A stretch of DNA of 64,000 nt from Caballeronia glebae (GCF_001545035.1 NZ_FCOJ02000045.1:1-64000), one strand, 5' to 3'. Counted from the stretch's first letter, positions 1-9,529 are shown. Made by a program: numbers and translations. The notes: generated from the sequence alone by a model not told the origin.

Positions 1-375
1 CCCGAGGGACTCGCTACAGGCTTTTATGCGCGTCCGACGATCTTCTCCGACGTACACACCGGAATGAGCGTGGCTCAGCAGGAAATCTTCGGGCCGGTGC
101 TGGCGATCTTGCCTTATGACACGGTAGACGAAGCCGTCGCTATCGCAAACGACACCGTCTACGGACTCGGCGCGCATGTGCAAGGCACGGACAGGGCGCT
201 GATGCGTTCGGTTGCGTCGCGTATCCAATCGGGTCAGGTGCATCTGAACTATCCGGCGTGGGACCCGCAGGCACCGTTTGGCGGCTACAAGCAATCCGGC
301 AATGGCCGGGAGTACGGTGTCGAAGGCATGGAAGAGTATATGGAGATCAAGTCGATCCTCGGTTACTACGATTGA
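1..375 (+). CDS. Aldehyde dehydrogenase, C-terminal part (5' end outside window)
   Basis: The reading frame is open from base 1 to a TGA at 373, so only the last 124 codons are present. The sequence QQEIFGPVLAILPYD, followed by AIANDTVYGLGAHV and PFGGYKQSGNGREYG, is the classic C-terminal part of NAD(P)-dependent aldehyde dehydrogenases: the EIFGPV motif, then the oligomerisation tail. The catalytic cysteine region would lie upstream of the window. The substrate cannot be told from this part. No sign of damage in the visible portion. Confidence 0.93.
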   Translation, partial: PEGLATGFYARPTIFSDVHTGMSVAQQEIFGPVLAILPYDTVDEAVAIANDTVYGLGAHVQGTDRALMRSVASRIQSGQVHLNYPAWDPQAPFGGYKQSGNGREYGVEGMEEYMEIKSILGYYD

Positions 376-405
376 AACCATGCGGGGCATCTGGCGTCAC
401 ATTAC

Positions 406-738
406 GTGACGTCAGATTGCGTCACCTCGAGCGCCCGAAACCGTTCGCCCTCGAAAGGTGTTGAATTGGAATTCGCCGATATTGTCGAGTCATCGCTGAC
501 CACGCATCACGTGCTCTGGGAGAAGTTACGACGCGATCTGCATGCCCATCCCGAACTACGTTTCGAGAAGCACCGGGAACGGCCCGGCACCTATGTACTG
601 ATCGGCAACGCAGGCGCCGATTCGCCGGGTTTGCACAACCCGAAATACGACTTCAACGACGACATCATCCCGACCGCCGTTGGGTATTGGGTCGCGCTGG
701 CGCAACGTTACTTCTGTACGCGGCAGCAGAAGTGGTGA
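406..738 (+). pseudogene. M20-family amidohydrolase relic with internal deletion
   Basis: The 110-codon frame joins two pieces of an M20 peptidase/amidohydrolase (hippurate hydrolase type). The N-terminal signature LWEKLRRDLHAHPELRFEK is followed directly by the C-terminal signature GLHNPKYDFNDDIIPTAVGYW. Family members have nearly 400 residues, so about 280 residues, including most metal ligands and the dimerisation domain, are missing while the frame is kept. The true start is unclear (ATG 406 or a later GTG/TTG). It follows the aldehyde dehydrogenase on the same strand and may once have shared its operon. It cannot be catalytically active. Confidence 0.8.
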
Positions 739-1167
739 AAACGCAGCATCGGCGTTTGCCTGCGGCTCGAGAACGACAGGCTTATCGTGCAAAAATTCGG
801 CAATGCCGCGCTTTGGAATCGCGCCAACAGCCGAAAGCCAAGTGTCGGAGCGATACCACCATCTCACCCCCCTCGCTCAACTCCCCACACTGTCGGAGTG
901 ACGAGTTTGAACCTCGAAGCGCCGCAAAATCATACGGTTAACTCGCAATTTCGGAAACGTCGCACTCGATTGGCGCGTTCTGTGCCTGGAACTGGCCGTG
1001 GAGAGTCAGTTGCCATCGGCCTTGAACGCTCGACAACGTCGTCAGACTTCGAACCTACCCGAACCGAAGCGCGTCGCATGCGCATCCGCAAGCTGCGTCG
1101 TCTGCATCGTGAGTTCAACGCAGGCCACTGCCCTCACCTTGACGAAAGCTGATCCAGGGAGATCGCG
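739..1167. other. Intergenic stretch without recognised gene
   Basis: Short frames here have no family resemblance and no convincing ribosome binding site. A GGGAG motif at the right end belongs to the next gene. Confidence 0.5.
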
Positions 1168-1494
1168 ATGAACATCAAACAAGTGCTGTGCGCTGCCGTG
1201 CTCACAGCAGCCGCCGGAACGGGTCACGCCGAGTGGCGATATCCACGTACCTCCTCGCCGGCGATCGGCGCGGATGGCTCGGTCTATGTGGTCGCGGAGA
1301 CAAGAGTTCTAGTCGCGGGAGAGACGAGCGTCTATCGCTATGAATCCGCGCTTCACAAGTGTCGATGGCGGTCAGTTTCCGCGCTTTTCGGGCGGCATCG
1401 TATATCGGCGTCGCGGCAAAGGGCGAACAATCCAGCTAGCGGAAGCAGTAAATGCGCTGTGAGTGATATGACGACGATGCGGGTCGCGGCGTAG
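1168..1494 (+). pseudogene. 5' piece of an exported beta-propeller-like protein
   Basis: ATG 1168 is preceded by GGGAGATCGCG. The first 22 residues (MNIKQVLCAAVLTAAAGTGHA) form a Sec signal peptide, then RTSSPAIGADGSVYVV resembles the repeat of PQQ-like/BamB-type beta-propellers. After about residue 45 the frame loses this character. The same kind of sequence (GGGRSSPVIGSAGYVYL) reappears near 4850, beyond an IS21-type element. I infer that this is the front of one exported gene broken by that insertion and by later frameshifts. Confidence 0.6.
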
Positions 1495-1755
1495 AGAGCC
1501 CGTAGGGCGACTGGAGACGCGACTCGCATCGCGTCGCGGCAGCGACATGGTAGAAAGGCGTTTGCCAAGGAAGAACAACAGGCGCGACGCCGGCCTCAAC
1601 TGCCAGGTCCAGTCCGGCACCGCGCCTCCACAGGGTTTCCATGTGGCAGGCCTTCTGGCCGGCCGGAGAGCCGTGTGAGCTGCCAGTATGGCATTGCTCG
1701 CGCGGCCCGTCGACTTCACTGGACCCGTCTCTTTGGCGTTCCAGGGGAACCGCCA

Positions 1756-2814
1756 ATGCAGCCGCCTTCAGGTCGCCTGTACCTGTGCGCCCGTTGTCGG
1801 GCGCAGGTCTTCGTCTGCCGCCAGTGTGACCGTGGCAATCGATACTGCCGCGACTGCGCCGCTCATGCACGCCGCGACAGCGTGCGCGAAGCCGGGCAAC
1901 GCTATCAGCGTTCCCGCCGCGGACGCTTTGCACATGCCGCACGCGCCCGGCGCTATCGGGTCCGGCGGCAATTCGTGACGCATCACGGTTCACCTGACTC
2001 CCCCGCCGATGGTGTACTGCAACCGGACCGCGACGACGCCGTTGCACTCGCCAACGCCGCCGTTCGCCCGGCGGCGCCGCCTCAGTTGAACTGTCGTTTC
2101 TGCGGCACCTTGCTCTCACCGCTGGATCGCGCGATGACCGTACGTGAGGCATTTGTTCAGGAGCAGTCGTTGTTACTCCCGCTACCTGCCAATCCGTTTC
2201 CGGTCGAAGAGCAAGTGGCCGTGAAGGTCGGCAAGACGCCCTACGTGCGCTTCGATCTGAACGACTACACGGTACCCCACACGCACGTGCGTCGCACGCT
2301 GAGCGTTCGTGCTGACCTCAACCAGGTTCGCGTGTTCGACGGCGCCGAGATGATCGCCAGCCATCGGCGCAGCTACGACCGAGCTGAACAGATTGAAGAC
2401 CCACAGCACCTGAAGACGCTCGTCGAGTTCAAGCGTGAAGCGCGTCAACACCGCGGCATTAACAGCCTAACTCGCGCCGTGCCCTCCTGCCAGCTCTTAC
2501 TGATGCGCGCGGCTGAGCGCGGCGCGAATATCGGCGGGCTGACGACCGCGCTGTTGCGCCTGCTCGATCGCTACGGCGCTGTCGAATTGCAGGCGGCAGT
2601 CGAGGACGCGCTGCGCGCGGGATCGGCGCATACGAACACCGTGCGGGCGGCGCTCGAACGTCGTCGCGCGGCGCGAGGGGCACCACCGCCCGTCGTCATC
2701 AATCTGCCGGAGCACGTGCGACGTAAGGATGCGCCCGTGCAGCCGCACCGGCTCGATACCTACGATCAACTGACAAGGGAGGAAGGCGATGACGTCGACC
2801 ACGATCAACAATGA
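1756..2814 (+). pseudogene. Zinc-finger ORF fused in frame to IstA C-terminus
   Basis: ATG 1756 follows AGGGGAACC. Residues 1 to about 120 contain paired cysteines (CARC, CRQC, CRDC) and a basic ARRYRVRRQFVTHHGSP segment, like a small zinc-binding ORF I associate with IS21-type elements. From about residue 130 (MTVREAFVQEQ) the sequence is IstA C-terminal: PYVRFDLNDYTVPHTHV, then LLRLLDRYGAVELQ and LPEHVRRKDAPVQPHRLDTY. The IstA N-terminal HTH and DDE core are absent, so a deletion most likely created this 352-residue fusion. The 3' end overlaps istB by 26 bases, as is normal between istA and istB. Confidence 0.75.
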
Positions 2815-3574
2815 AGTCCTGCGTCTGCGCGCAAAGGCGCTGCGCTTGAATGGTCTCGTCGAGCACTGGGGCGAAATCGACGGCGCCGCATGGCTCGCGC
2901 CGCTGCTGCAGTGGGAAGAGGACGAGCGCGCGCACCGCTCGCTGCAGCGACGCATCCGGGCGGCGAAACTGGGCAAGTTCAAAGCGATGGCCGACTTCGA
3001 CTGGAGCTGGCCCGCGAGAATCGACCGCGCGGCGGTGGAAGACCTGATGTCGCTAACATTCCTCGCCGACGCAACCAACATCGTGTTCGTCGGCCCGAAC
3101 GGCGTGGGTAAGTCGACGCTTGCGCAGAATATGGCGCACCACGCACTTATCCAGGGCCACACGGTGTTGTTCAAGTCAGCCAGCGAGATGCTCGGTGAGC
3201 TCGCTGCGCTCGACAGCGATTCGGCGCTGCGTCGGCGTCTGCACCACTATGCGACGCCGGACATCCTGGTGATCGATGAGGTCGGCTACCTCTCGTACTC
3301 GAATCGCCATGCCGACTTGCTGTTCGAACTCGTCAGCCGCCGGTATGAGGCACGCTCGACAATCATAACGACCAACAAACCGTTTAAGGAGTGGTCGGAC
3401 GTGTTCCCGAACGCGGCCTGCGTGGTGTCGCTGGTCGACCGCCTCGTGCATCGCGCCGAGGTGATCTCAATCGAGGGCGAATCGTATCGGCTCAAGGAAG
3501 CGCGTGAGCGCAACGAAGCCCGGGCCAGGCAGCGCAAATCCCGCAAGCCCCCCACGAAGAAGGAAACCGCGTGA
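2789..3574 (+). CDS. istB: IstB-like transposition ATPase (IS21 family)
   Basis: A 261-residue AAA+ ATPase that helps the IstA transposase. The Walker A motif GPNGVGKST lies near residue 102 and the Walker B motif ILVIDEVGYL near residue 157, followed by STIITTNKPF. Length and motif order match complete IstB proteins, and no frameshift is visible. ATG 2789 follows a strong AAGGGAGGAAGG site. The C-terminus is rich in Lys/Arg. Its partner IstA is truncated here, so activity would depend on a copy elsewhere. Confidence 0.95.
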   Translation: MTSTTINNEVLRLRAKALRLNGLVEHWGEIDGAAWLAPLLQWEEDERAHRSLQRRIRAAKLGKFKAMADFDWSWPARIDRAAVEDLMSLTFLADATNIVFVGPNGVGKSTLAQNMAHHALIQGHTVLFKSASEMLGELAALDSDSALRRRLHHYATPDILVIDEVGYLSYSNRHADLLFELVSRRYEARSTIITTNKPFKEWSDVFPNAACVVSLVDRLVHRAEVISIEGESYRLKEARERNEARARQRKSRKPPTKKETA

Positions 3575-3792
3575 TGACCCGCCCCTTATTGCCATCGGGG
3601 CGCCTTCGCGGATTGCCGTTCACCGTTCCCGACGACTGGACGCCTGAGCAGGCACTCGCCGTGTTCGAACTGCTCGAGGATCTCCTCGTCGTCGTGACCG
3701 ACTTCTATGGCGCTCAGCTTAACGACCTGCTGCACGAGCAGCGCTCTTCAGAGGCGCACGCGCGTACTCACGAACGCGACCCGCCGTTCTGA
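3574..3792 (+). CDS. Small accessory ORF of the IS21-type element
   Basis: A 72-residue protein starting at ATG 3574, which overlaps the istB stop (TGATG), or at GTG 3571. The overlap indicates translational coupling. The sequence is acidic with a hydrophobic helix (LAVFELLEDLLVVVTDFY). I do not know a function. Position and coupling suggest a conserved third gene of this IS subgroup. Confidence 0.6.
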   Translation: MTRPLLPSGRLRGLPFTVPDDWTPEQALAVFELLEDLLVVVTDFYGAQLNDLLHEQRSSEAHARTHERDPPF

Positions 3793-3813
3793 CATAAATA
3801 CAGTGCATCAAAG

Positions 3814-3838
3814 CGAAGGGGCCTGCGAGGCCCCTTCG
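3814..3838 (+). terminator. Hairpin after the IS21-type genes
   Basis: A perfect 10-bp stem CGAAGGGGCC / GGCCCCTTCG with a 5-base loop lies 21 bases after the last stop of the istB unit. No T-run follows, so termination strength is uncertain. It may be bidirectional. Confidence 0.6.
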
Positions 3839-4059
3839 TGCTTGAGCAAATCACTCTGACTTGCGCCGCCCAAAAAGCGCGGTTTTACAGCGCCGTCAAC
3901 AACAAGTTCTCCGCGAGCGGAGCATGGCTGTATCTGGCACCCTTTCCGCAGCGCTGGGGCGGAACAAAATACAGTAGTCGCGGCGATGCCTCACCCATTG
4001 GCCCGCGGGCAACTGGCGACTCCAGGCAGGCGTGCCATCAGGATGAAAAGCCAGCACTT

Positions 4060-5031
4060 AACCATTGAGGTTGCCGATGTGCGGCACCAATGCCCCACCG
4101 AACATCTGGAGCAGCAACGGCACCGGGTCATCGTGGTGCCGGCAGTCTACGGCATACCGGCTTACACCGCGTTGCGCCTCGTCGCATTTGCCACCAGCGG
4201 TGCTGTGCTGGGCGATACGCTTGGATCGGAACCGTCGCCCGGCACGGTGACAGGTGGGGCAAGTTGGCAGGATCTGCTCGGTCTGCTGCCGCCCTATGGG
4301 TTCCACGGTACATCCGTGACAGTGTGCACGGATACTTCCGTCTGCCTACCGGATGACACGACCTGGCCCCTCTCCAACGTGGCGATCTGGCAGAGCGACA
4401 AGGGCGAGACGCCAACAGTCATGATCTCGGACGCGATGCAGGATCTCGTCGGCTTTACATTCGATCCGGCTCAGGGTTCCACCGAGCGATTCCGCGTGCA
4501 TGACACAAGCCGATTCGCATCTTCGGGTCCGCTCATCATGCCCGACGGTCGAACAGGCTCACGTTCGCGGGCCCGAACTTCACGCCTAAGACCGACTCCA
4601 CGGGTAACCTCGGTGTCGTCGCAGCCGATCCGACGCGTCTGCCCGACGGCCGGTTGATCGCCGTCGAGCATAAAGGGGCGTTAGCGGGATTTTCGGTTGC
4701 CGATGCGCTGAACATCCACGTTGAACTGGCGGGCGCGTCGATTTCCGCGGCGGCGGCCTCTTGCAATCTCGTGTAAGTCGCGACGGCCGGGGCACTGACC
4801 ACATTCGATATCGCGAGTTTGCAGCCGGTAGCGATGCTCAAATGGCATGGCGGCGGACGCTCGTCGCCTGTAATTGGCTCGGCGGGTTACGTATATTTAA
4901 CGGCGGCGACCAGCAGCGATGCGACCAATTGCATGTTCGTCTTTCCGCCGCTCAGCCCACCCGCGACTAGTTTTCATGGTACCGCCTGCGACACAAACAA
5001 CACGACGTCGGGTGGCCCCACAACGAGGTAG
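4060..5031 (+). pseudogene. 3' part of an exported beta-propeller-like protein, frameshifted
   Basis: Coding character moves between frames: GTNAPPNIWSSNGT near 4085-4125, VIVVPAVYGIPAYTALRLVAF from about 4127, then FTFDPAQGSTERF, a shift near 4550, and AGPNFTPKTDSTGNLGVV to LNIHVELAGASISAAA. An in-frame TAA sits at 4778, followed by SSPVIGSAGYVYLTAATSS to the stop at 5031. The SSPVIGSAGYVYL segment resembles the propeller repeat near 1240. I read this as the remaining body of the gene that starts at 1168. It carries at least two frameshifts and one internal stop. Confidence 0.6.
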
Positions 5032-5670
5032 GATCGACGACGTGGCATTTAACCAAAGGGCTGGCCGGCTCGCTCGATCAGCCAGTCGATTTCGCTAATG
5101 CTCGATCAATGCCGATCAGGGATCGACCGTCGGTACATCGGCCGAAAGCGCTTCAGCCCGAGCGACGACCGAGGTGCTCGGGAGCGTGCCCATGAATGCG
5201 CTGAGCGTCGCCGACGCACTGCAGCAAAGAAACAGCCGACGGGACGGCCAACCTGCATGCATGCATTGCGGCATCACGACCTCCTCCAAATTTTCAGAGG
5301 CGGCCATCTGGAACGCAGTCTAGCCGATCTTCCGATGGCATGTCAGGGCCGCTTTTCGCCAACGAGCGCAGGCCGGTCGCCGTCATTGTCTGGGGCTAAT
5401 CGTCAGCGACTTAAGAATTGAACCACTTGAAACCATTCGAGCTTTTGCGGTCCGGACAAGGTGAATTAGCTCCGCTCGCATGTACCACGGCCACCACGCG
5501 AGGCGGTAAAACCAAAGAAGCCAGCCGCGGACACCCTTCTGCCAACGCCGGGGAACTCCCTCGGTAGGGAAGCTCTCCAGGTCGCGATGGCCGATGCAGA
5601 CCGCTCCGGCGAAGATAGTTGTCGCCCGGGCGGCGCATTGACTCAGGTTTTTTGTTACCAGACGAGGGTC
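5032..5670. other. Intergenic stretch, possible short coding relic
   Basis: An open frame at 5099-5323 (with SARATTEVLGSVPMNALSV) has protein-like composition but no recognised family and no clear start. The remainder up to the IS boundary shows nothing. Confidence 0.35.
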
Positions 5671-5719
5671 GTTGCCTCATGTAATTTGCTACCTTCCAGA
5701 TGGCTGGCAGGGGCGACTT

Positions 5720-7304
5720 ATGACGAGGCGACTCAGCATGGCGACAAGACGGGAATTGATTGAGGCGGTCGGCGAGCGTTACCGACGTTCGGACCGGAGC
5801 GGCAAACGCCAGATTCTGGACGAGTTTCTCAAATTGACGGGCTATCACCGCAAGCACGCGATCCGCGTGCTATGCAATGAAGCGCAGACGTCGAAGGCGA
5901 GGCCTGGTCCGCCCCGGCGCTACACCGACGAAGTGCGTGCGGCGCTGATAACGCTCTGGGAAGCCGCCGACCGAATCTGCGGGAAACGGCTGAAAGCGGT
6001 GATTCCGACGCTGCTCGAGTCGATGACCCGGTATGGTCATCTGTCGTTGTCGGACGGCCTACGCGAGAGGCTCCTGGGCATCAGTCCGGCGACCATCGAC
6101 CGGCTGCTCGCCGACGTTCGTGAACAGGCCTTCGGTGGTCAGCGCAAGCGTGCCGGAGGAGTTGGCAACGCGATTCGCCGCGCCGTTCCTGTTCGGACCT
6201 TCGCCGACTGGCATGACCCGCCGCCCGGCTATCTGGAAATCGACCTCGTCGAGCATTGCGGCGGTGTCAAGATCGACGGCGACTTTTCACAGCCTGGTGA
6301 TGACTGACATTGCGACCGGCTGGACCGAATGTCTTGCGATGCCATTCCGTAACCACGCATTCGTCATTGAGCACGTGGAGCGTGTACGGGCCGCGCTGCC
6401 ATTTCCACTGCGTGGTCTCGATAGCGATAACGACACCGCCTTCATGAACGAAGCCGTGTTCGACTTCTGCAAAGCGACGGGCATCGAGTTGACGCGTTCG
6501 CGTCCGTACAAGAAGAACGATCAGGCATGGGTCGAGCAGAAGAACGGTTCGATCGTGCGGCGGCTGGTGGGATACGGAAAACTGCGCGGGCTGGCGGATA
6601 CGGAAGCGTTGGCCTCGCTGTACCGGATCTCGCGACTTTACATCAACTATTTCCAGCCGTCGTTCAAGCTTAAGTCGAAGACACGCCACGGGGCGCGCGT
6701 AACGAAGCGCTATGAGGCGCCGCTGACGCCACTCGAGCGTGTACTCCGTTCACCCTCTGTCCCTGAGGCGACCAAACTGGCGCTGCGCGAGCAGTTCCGC
6801 TCGCTCGATCCTGTCGACCTTTTACGCCGTATGCGCGAAGCGCAGCGACGTATCGCCGCATGCACCGCCACAGAAGTAGCTGCAGCAGACGCCACGTTAG
6901 AACGCGACGTGACGATGGATGACTTTCTGGCGGGTTTGGCCACAGCGTGGCAGGGGGGCGAAGTGCGGCCGACGCATCGCAGGAAGGCCACGGTCGCGCA
7001 CGATTGGCGCACACGTCCCGATCCGTTCGAACACACATGGCCGAAGATACAGCAATGGCTGGAAACGGAGCCCGCGATCACCGCGAAGCAACTGCAGAAC
7101 CGGCTGATTGTGATGGCGCCGGAGATGTACTCGGGCGCTCAGCTTCGAACGCTGCAGCGACGCGTTGCAGCATGGCGATCAAACCGCGCGAGGGAGCTGG
7201 TTACCAAAATCCTTGGTGAGCCCGCTGCGATGGAGGCTGGCGCCGCTACGCAGCGCCAGCCTCCATCGCAGAACAATCCCGAGGTGACGACTACACCGGA
7301 GTAA
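5720..7304 (+). pseudogene. Integrase-core transposase with one frameshift
   Basis: The start is ATG 5720 or ATG 5738, both with purine-rich sites. An N-terminal helical DNA-binding part (LDEFLKLTGYHRKHAIRVL) is followed by an rve/DDE core: YLEIDLVEHCGG for the first Asp, RGLDSDNDTAFMN for the second, and KNDQAWVEQKNGSIVRRLVG with the Glu. The frame breaks near 6285, just after KIDGDF; the correct frame continues HSLVMTDIATGWTECL. A small indel is needed to rejoin them. The long C-terminus runs to TAA at 7304. The enzyme would need frameshifting to be made. Confidence 0.85.
7225..7271. repeat. Perfect 19-bp inverted repeat inside the transposase 3' end
   Basis: The arms are 7225-7243 and 7253-7271, starting CTGCGATGGAGGCTGGCGC, with a 9-base loop. 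Such a long perfect stem in coding sequence is unusual. It could limit read-through or translation of the last codons. Confidence 0.8.
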
Positions 7305-7487
7305 CATCATTCCGTGAGGCAACACGGGCGGCCATCGTAATTGACAATCTACAATCACGGAACTCGCGAAAGAACCTCAGATGTCTCTAGGCTATATCAT
7401 TCAGAACTTAGCCGCACGCCATTCATGGCCCGCCTGGGTTGGCGATGACGAGTGAAAACCTGCCTGCACGTCCAGAACGCTGAGTCT

Positions 7488-7865
7488 ATGAAACGGAGAT
7501 CGACGGTCATTTGTGAGCACGACGGACGAGTTCTTCTCGTCGCACGAGCGCGAGGTCGGTGGGCCTTTCCCGGCGGCCGAGTGAAGCCCGGCGAGGAGCT
7601 TACCGATGCAGCCGTCCGCGAGTTGAAAGAAGAGACCGGGCTCGACGCTGTACATGTGCGATATGCGTTTCAGTTTCGCGGCTTGCAGACTCGGCACTTT
7701 GTGTTCGTCGTGAGCGTCGGTCTTAAGGCGGAGCCGGTGCCCGCGAACGAAATTGCACGATGCAAATGATGCCGTCTAGAAGAGTTGCGTCACATTGAAG
7801 CCAGCATTCCCACCAAGGGAATTGCGGAGATTTTCCTGAGGCAGGCGCGGACCAGCCATCGCGTT
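7488..7865 (+). pseudogene. Nudix hydrolase gene with premature TGA
   Basis: Starts at ATG 7488 (a GTG at 7452 is in frame). The Nudix box is complete: [23 protein letters not shown], i.e. GX5EX7REXXEEXG, so the hydrolase fold for nucleoside-diphosphate-linked substrates is recognisable. The frame stops at TGA 7767-7769 in ARCK-stop-CRLEELRHIEASIPTKG. The sequence after the stop continues the family in the same frame, so a Trp codon TGG very likely mutated to TGA. The frame stays open to 8087, but homology probably ends near 7865. The product would lack its last third. Confidence 0.8.
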
Positions 7866-8085
7866 ACGCTCAAGGGTGCTATTGACACCGCGTCGGCGAA
7901 GCTGAGGCCACGAACGACGACCGCGGCGACAATGAAGGCCCATGGGCACCACAGGAGAAAGTGTTCAGACGAGGTGGCTTTCGACATCAACGCTCAATTG
8001 AGCAAGCTAGCCAGTGCCTTCGCCATTTCACTCGTGGGCGGTCGCGTCGGCGAACGACGTTGGAGGGAACTACTTGGACAGCGAT

Positions 8086-8121
8086 AAAAAACCATAAGGG
8101 CCGGAAATCCAGCCCTTGTGG
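8086..8121 (-). terminator. Rho-independent terminator of the double-glycine peptide gene
   Basis: Read on the minus strand, a 10-bp stem (8112-8121 with 8092-8101, one G-T pair) and 10-base loop is followed by a run of six T (8091-8086). It lies about 60 bases after the stop of the peptide gene at 8180. Confidence 0.75.
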
Positions 8122-8179
8122 CACGCGCCTGGCGTCATAAGTGCTCTTCACCTCTGGTCGTCTACTCAGCGCGTTAGTA

Positions 8180-8371
8180 CTACAGCCTCATCCCTACGTG
8201 GGCGGGGGCAGGGTCGGGCGTATTCTCTAACGTGTTAATCGAGTTGATGACACGGTAGGCTTCCACAAGCGCTTTTTCCTTGTCTACATCATGCCCGCCA
8301 ACGACACGGGCCATCTCGGCATGAGACAGTTCCTTTTCCTGTGAGAGGTCAACAACAGTCAGTGTGCTCAT
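8180..8371 (-). CDS. Small peptide with double-glycine leader (bacteriocin-like precursor)
   Basis: A 63-residue protein. The N-terminal part ends ELSHAEMARVVGG at residues 14-26, matching the leader consensus of class II bacteriocin/microcin-type precursors (LS..EM..V.GG) cut by C39-peptidase ABC exporters. The predicted mature part, about 37 residues, begins HDVDKEKALVEAYRVIN and ends with a Pro-rich tail. It has no Cys and is not very hydrophobic, so it may be a signal or secreted peptide, not a pore former. A good terminator follows. No exporter, immunity or modification gene is adjacent. Confidence 0.7.
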   Translation of the reverse strand: MSTLTVVDLSQEKELSHAEMARVVGGHDVDKEKALVEAYRVINSINTLENTPDPAPAHVGMRL

Positions 8372-9014
8372 TTCGATTCACCCATTACGAGTAGTGTGGC
8401 GGCAAAAGGCCGGGACTGTGATTGAGCGGTTTGAAGCAACGCTCACTAAACGTTAATCACGTTCCGTGCCAAGCCCGACCTTGGAGCTTTATTAACCTAA
8501 CTGATTGTTTATAAACATAAAAATTTATTTTATCTTCTGGGTGGAGAGGCCTCAGAAATAGTGTGTCGGAGTGCGTCAAACACACGGCAGGACATCTGTT
8601 GGTATTGACGATGAAGGATGATGCGAAGACGAATTTGCAATTCGACCCACACATGTCTTGCGCACTGCCGACTGAACCGCGTGGCCCGAGATCGGAGACA
8701 AGGCTAAGTGCCGCGCTCTAGACAAGGCATGACCACGTCAAAAATCCCTACCCAATCTGAAAAAGAATGTCGCGGTCCGGAGACAACCGTCGTCAGCGGC
8801 GTTGGCTGCATTTTTTCTCGCTGACGCCCTCACGGACGTCGAATTCGTCTCGTGAACTGTTTTTGGCGGCTGCGATGCTTGAACGCATGCGGCACGCCTA
8901 GATCGCCTGCCGTGCGTCGGGATGATTTTGGAAACGGGAACGAGCAGTCAATTTAGTAGCACGGGTGACGGTGAGTCAACCTCCGTCCGATGCGCGGAGG
9001 CAGCCAAGTGCTGC
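8372..9014. other. Intergenic region with an AT-rich block
   Basis: Bases about 8490-8535 are unusually AT-rich (ATAAACATAAAAATTTATTT), a likely promoter area or a foreign segment. The rest has no convincing gene. Confidence 0.4.
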
Positions 9015-9137
9015 TGTTCCCGTCTGCGGATCCCGGTTGGGGTCGCAGTACCTGCGCGTGATTACGGCGAGCGGGATGTGCTGGCATGTACGCGCGAAAC
9101 ACCGTGGATCCTCGGTAGCGTACCTCCGGTCGAGCGC

Positions 9138-9182
9138 AGCTTCTCCGGGGTGAGCTTTTCCGGCGTGAGCTTTTCCGGGGTG
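9138..9182. repeat. Three tandem 15-bp units
   Basis: Units AGCTTCTCCGGGGTG, AGCTTTTCCGGCGTG and AGCTTTTCCGGGGTG occupy 9138-9152, 9153-9167 and 9168-9182. The homologous stretch near 56008 has one unit, so the repeat expanded in this decayed copy of the locus. Confidence 0.85.
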
Positions 9183-9214
9183 AGCGTAGATTGCGCACCG
9201 CACCAATCTTTTAC

Positions 9215-9227
9215 ATCACACCGTGAT
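9215..9227. promoter_or_regulatory. Palindromic operator, site A
   Basis: ATCACA-C-CGTGAT, one mismatch from the perfect palindrome ATCACA-N-TGTGAT, followed by ATATTTTGG. It sits in front of the decayed small membrane-peptide/PAS/flavohemoglobin locus, exactly as site H (56057) sits in front of the better copy. Confidence 0.65.
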
Positions 9228-9239
9228 ATATTTTGGCCG

Positions 9240-9310
9240 ACGTTCGCAAGGATTGGAGATTGAGCGTCGTGTTCGCACTGGCCGGCATAGTCCTGGCAAT
9301 CTTGTGTGAG
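9240..9310 (+). pseudogene. Relic of small membrane-peptide gene
   Basis: The stretch encodes RLSVVFALAGIVLAIL, aligned with RLSVVLALPGVVLVSALL of the copy at 56101. The start codon and C-terminal half are lost. Confidence 0.55.
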
Positions 9311-9529
9311 CGCGGAGGGATGACGATTTGACTCGCGGTAGCCTGAAGGTTGCGCCAATGAAGCGCACAGAAACGCGAACTGTTGTTGTCGAACCTCGTG
9401 ATCACGCGTCGCGGCACGAAATCGGCACGACGCGACGTGACTCTCATGTGTTGCTCGCGCGTCGACCGCTTCAATGTTGTCTTGATGAACTCGGCAGAAG
9501 ATCAAGGAACACCCCGCCGAGGCGGGAGG

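Larger units (their letters stand above)
1500..3840. mobile_element. IS21-type element, rearranged
   Basis: The segment holds a zinc-finger/IstA fusion, a complete istB, a small accessory frame and a hairpin terminator, all in the plus direction. The central part of istA (HTH and DDE integrase core) is missing, so the element cannot move by itself. Exact ends are not defined: I could not find matching terminal repeats by eye. It lies between the two halves of an exported beta-propeller-like gene. Confidence 0.65.
5671..7323. mobile_element. Insertion sequence with terminal inverted repeats and a DDE transposase
   Basis: The left end starts GTTGCCTCATGTAAT (5671-5685). The right end reads ATTCCGTGAGGCAAC (7309-7323), whose reverse complement GTTGCCTCACGGAAT matches 13 of 15 bases. 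Similarity continues weakly inward. One transposase gene fills the element. Flanking target duplications were not clear by eye. The IS family was not settled. Confidence 0.7.

Noticed and set aside
8457-8654. 65-codon minus frame in the AT-rich block
   Set aside because: No ribosome site or recognisable sequence; AT-rich composition suggests regulatory sequence.
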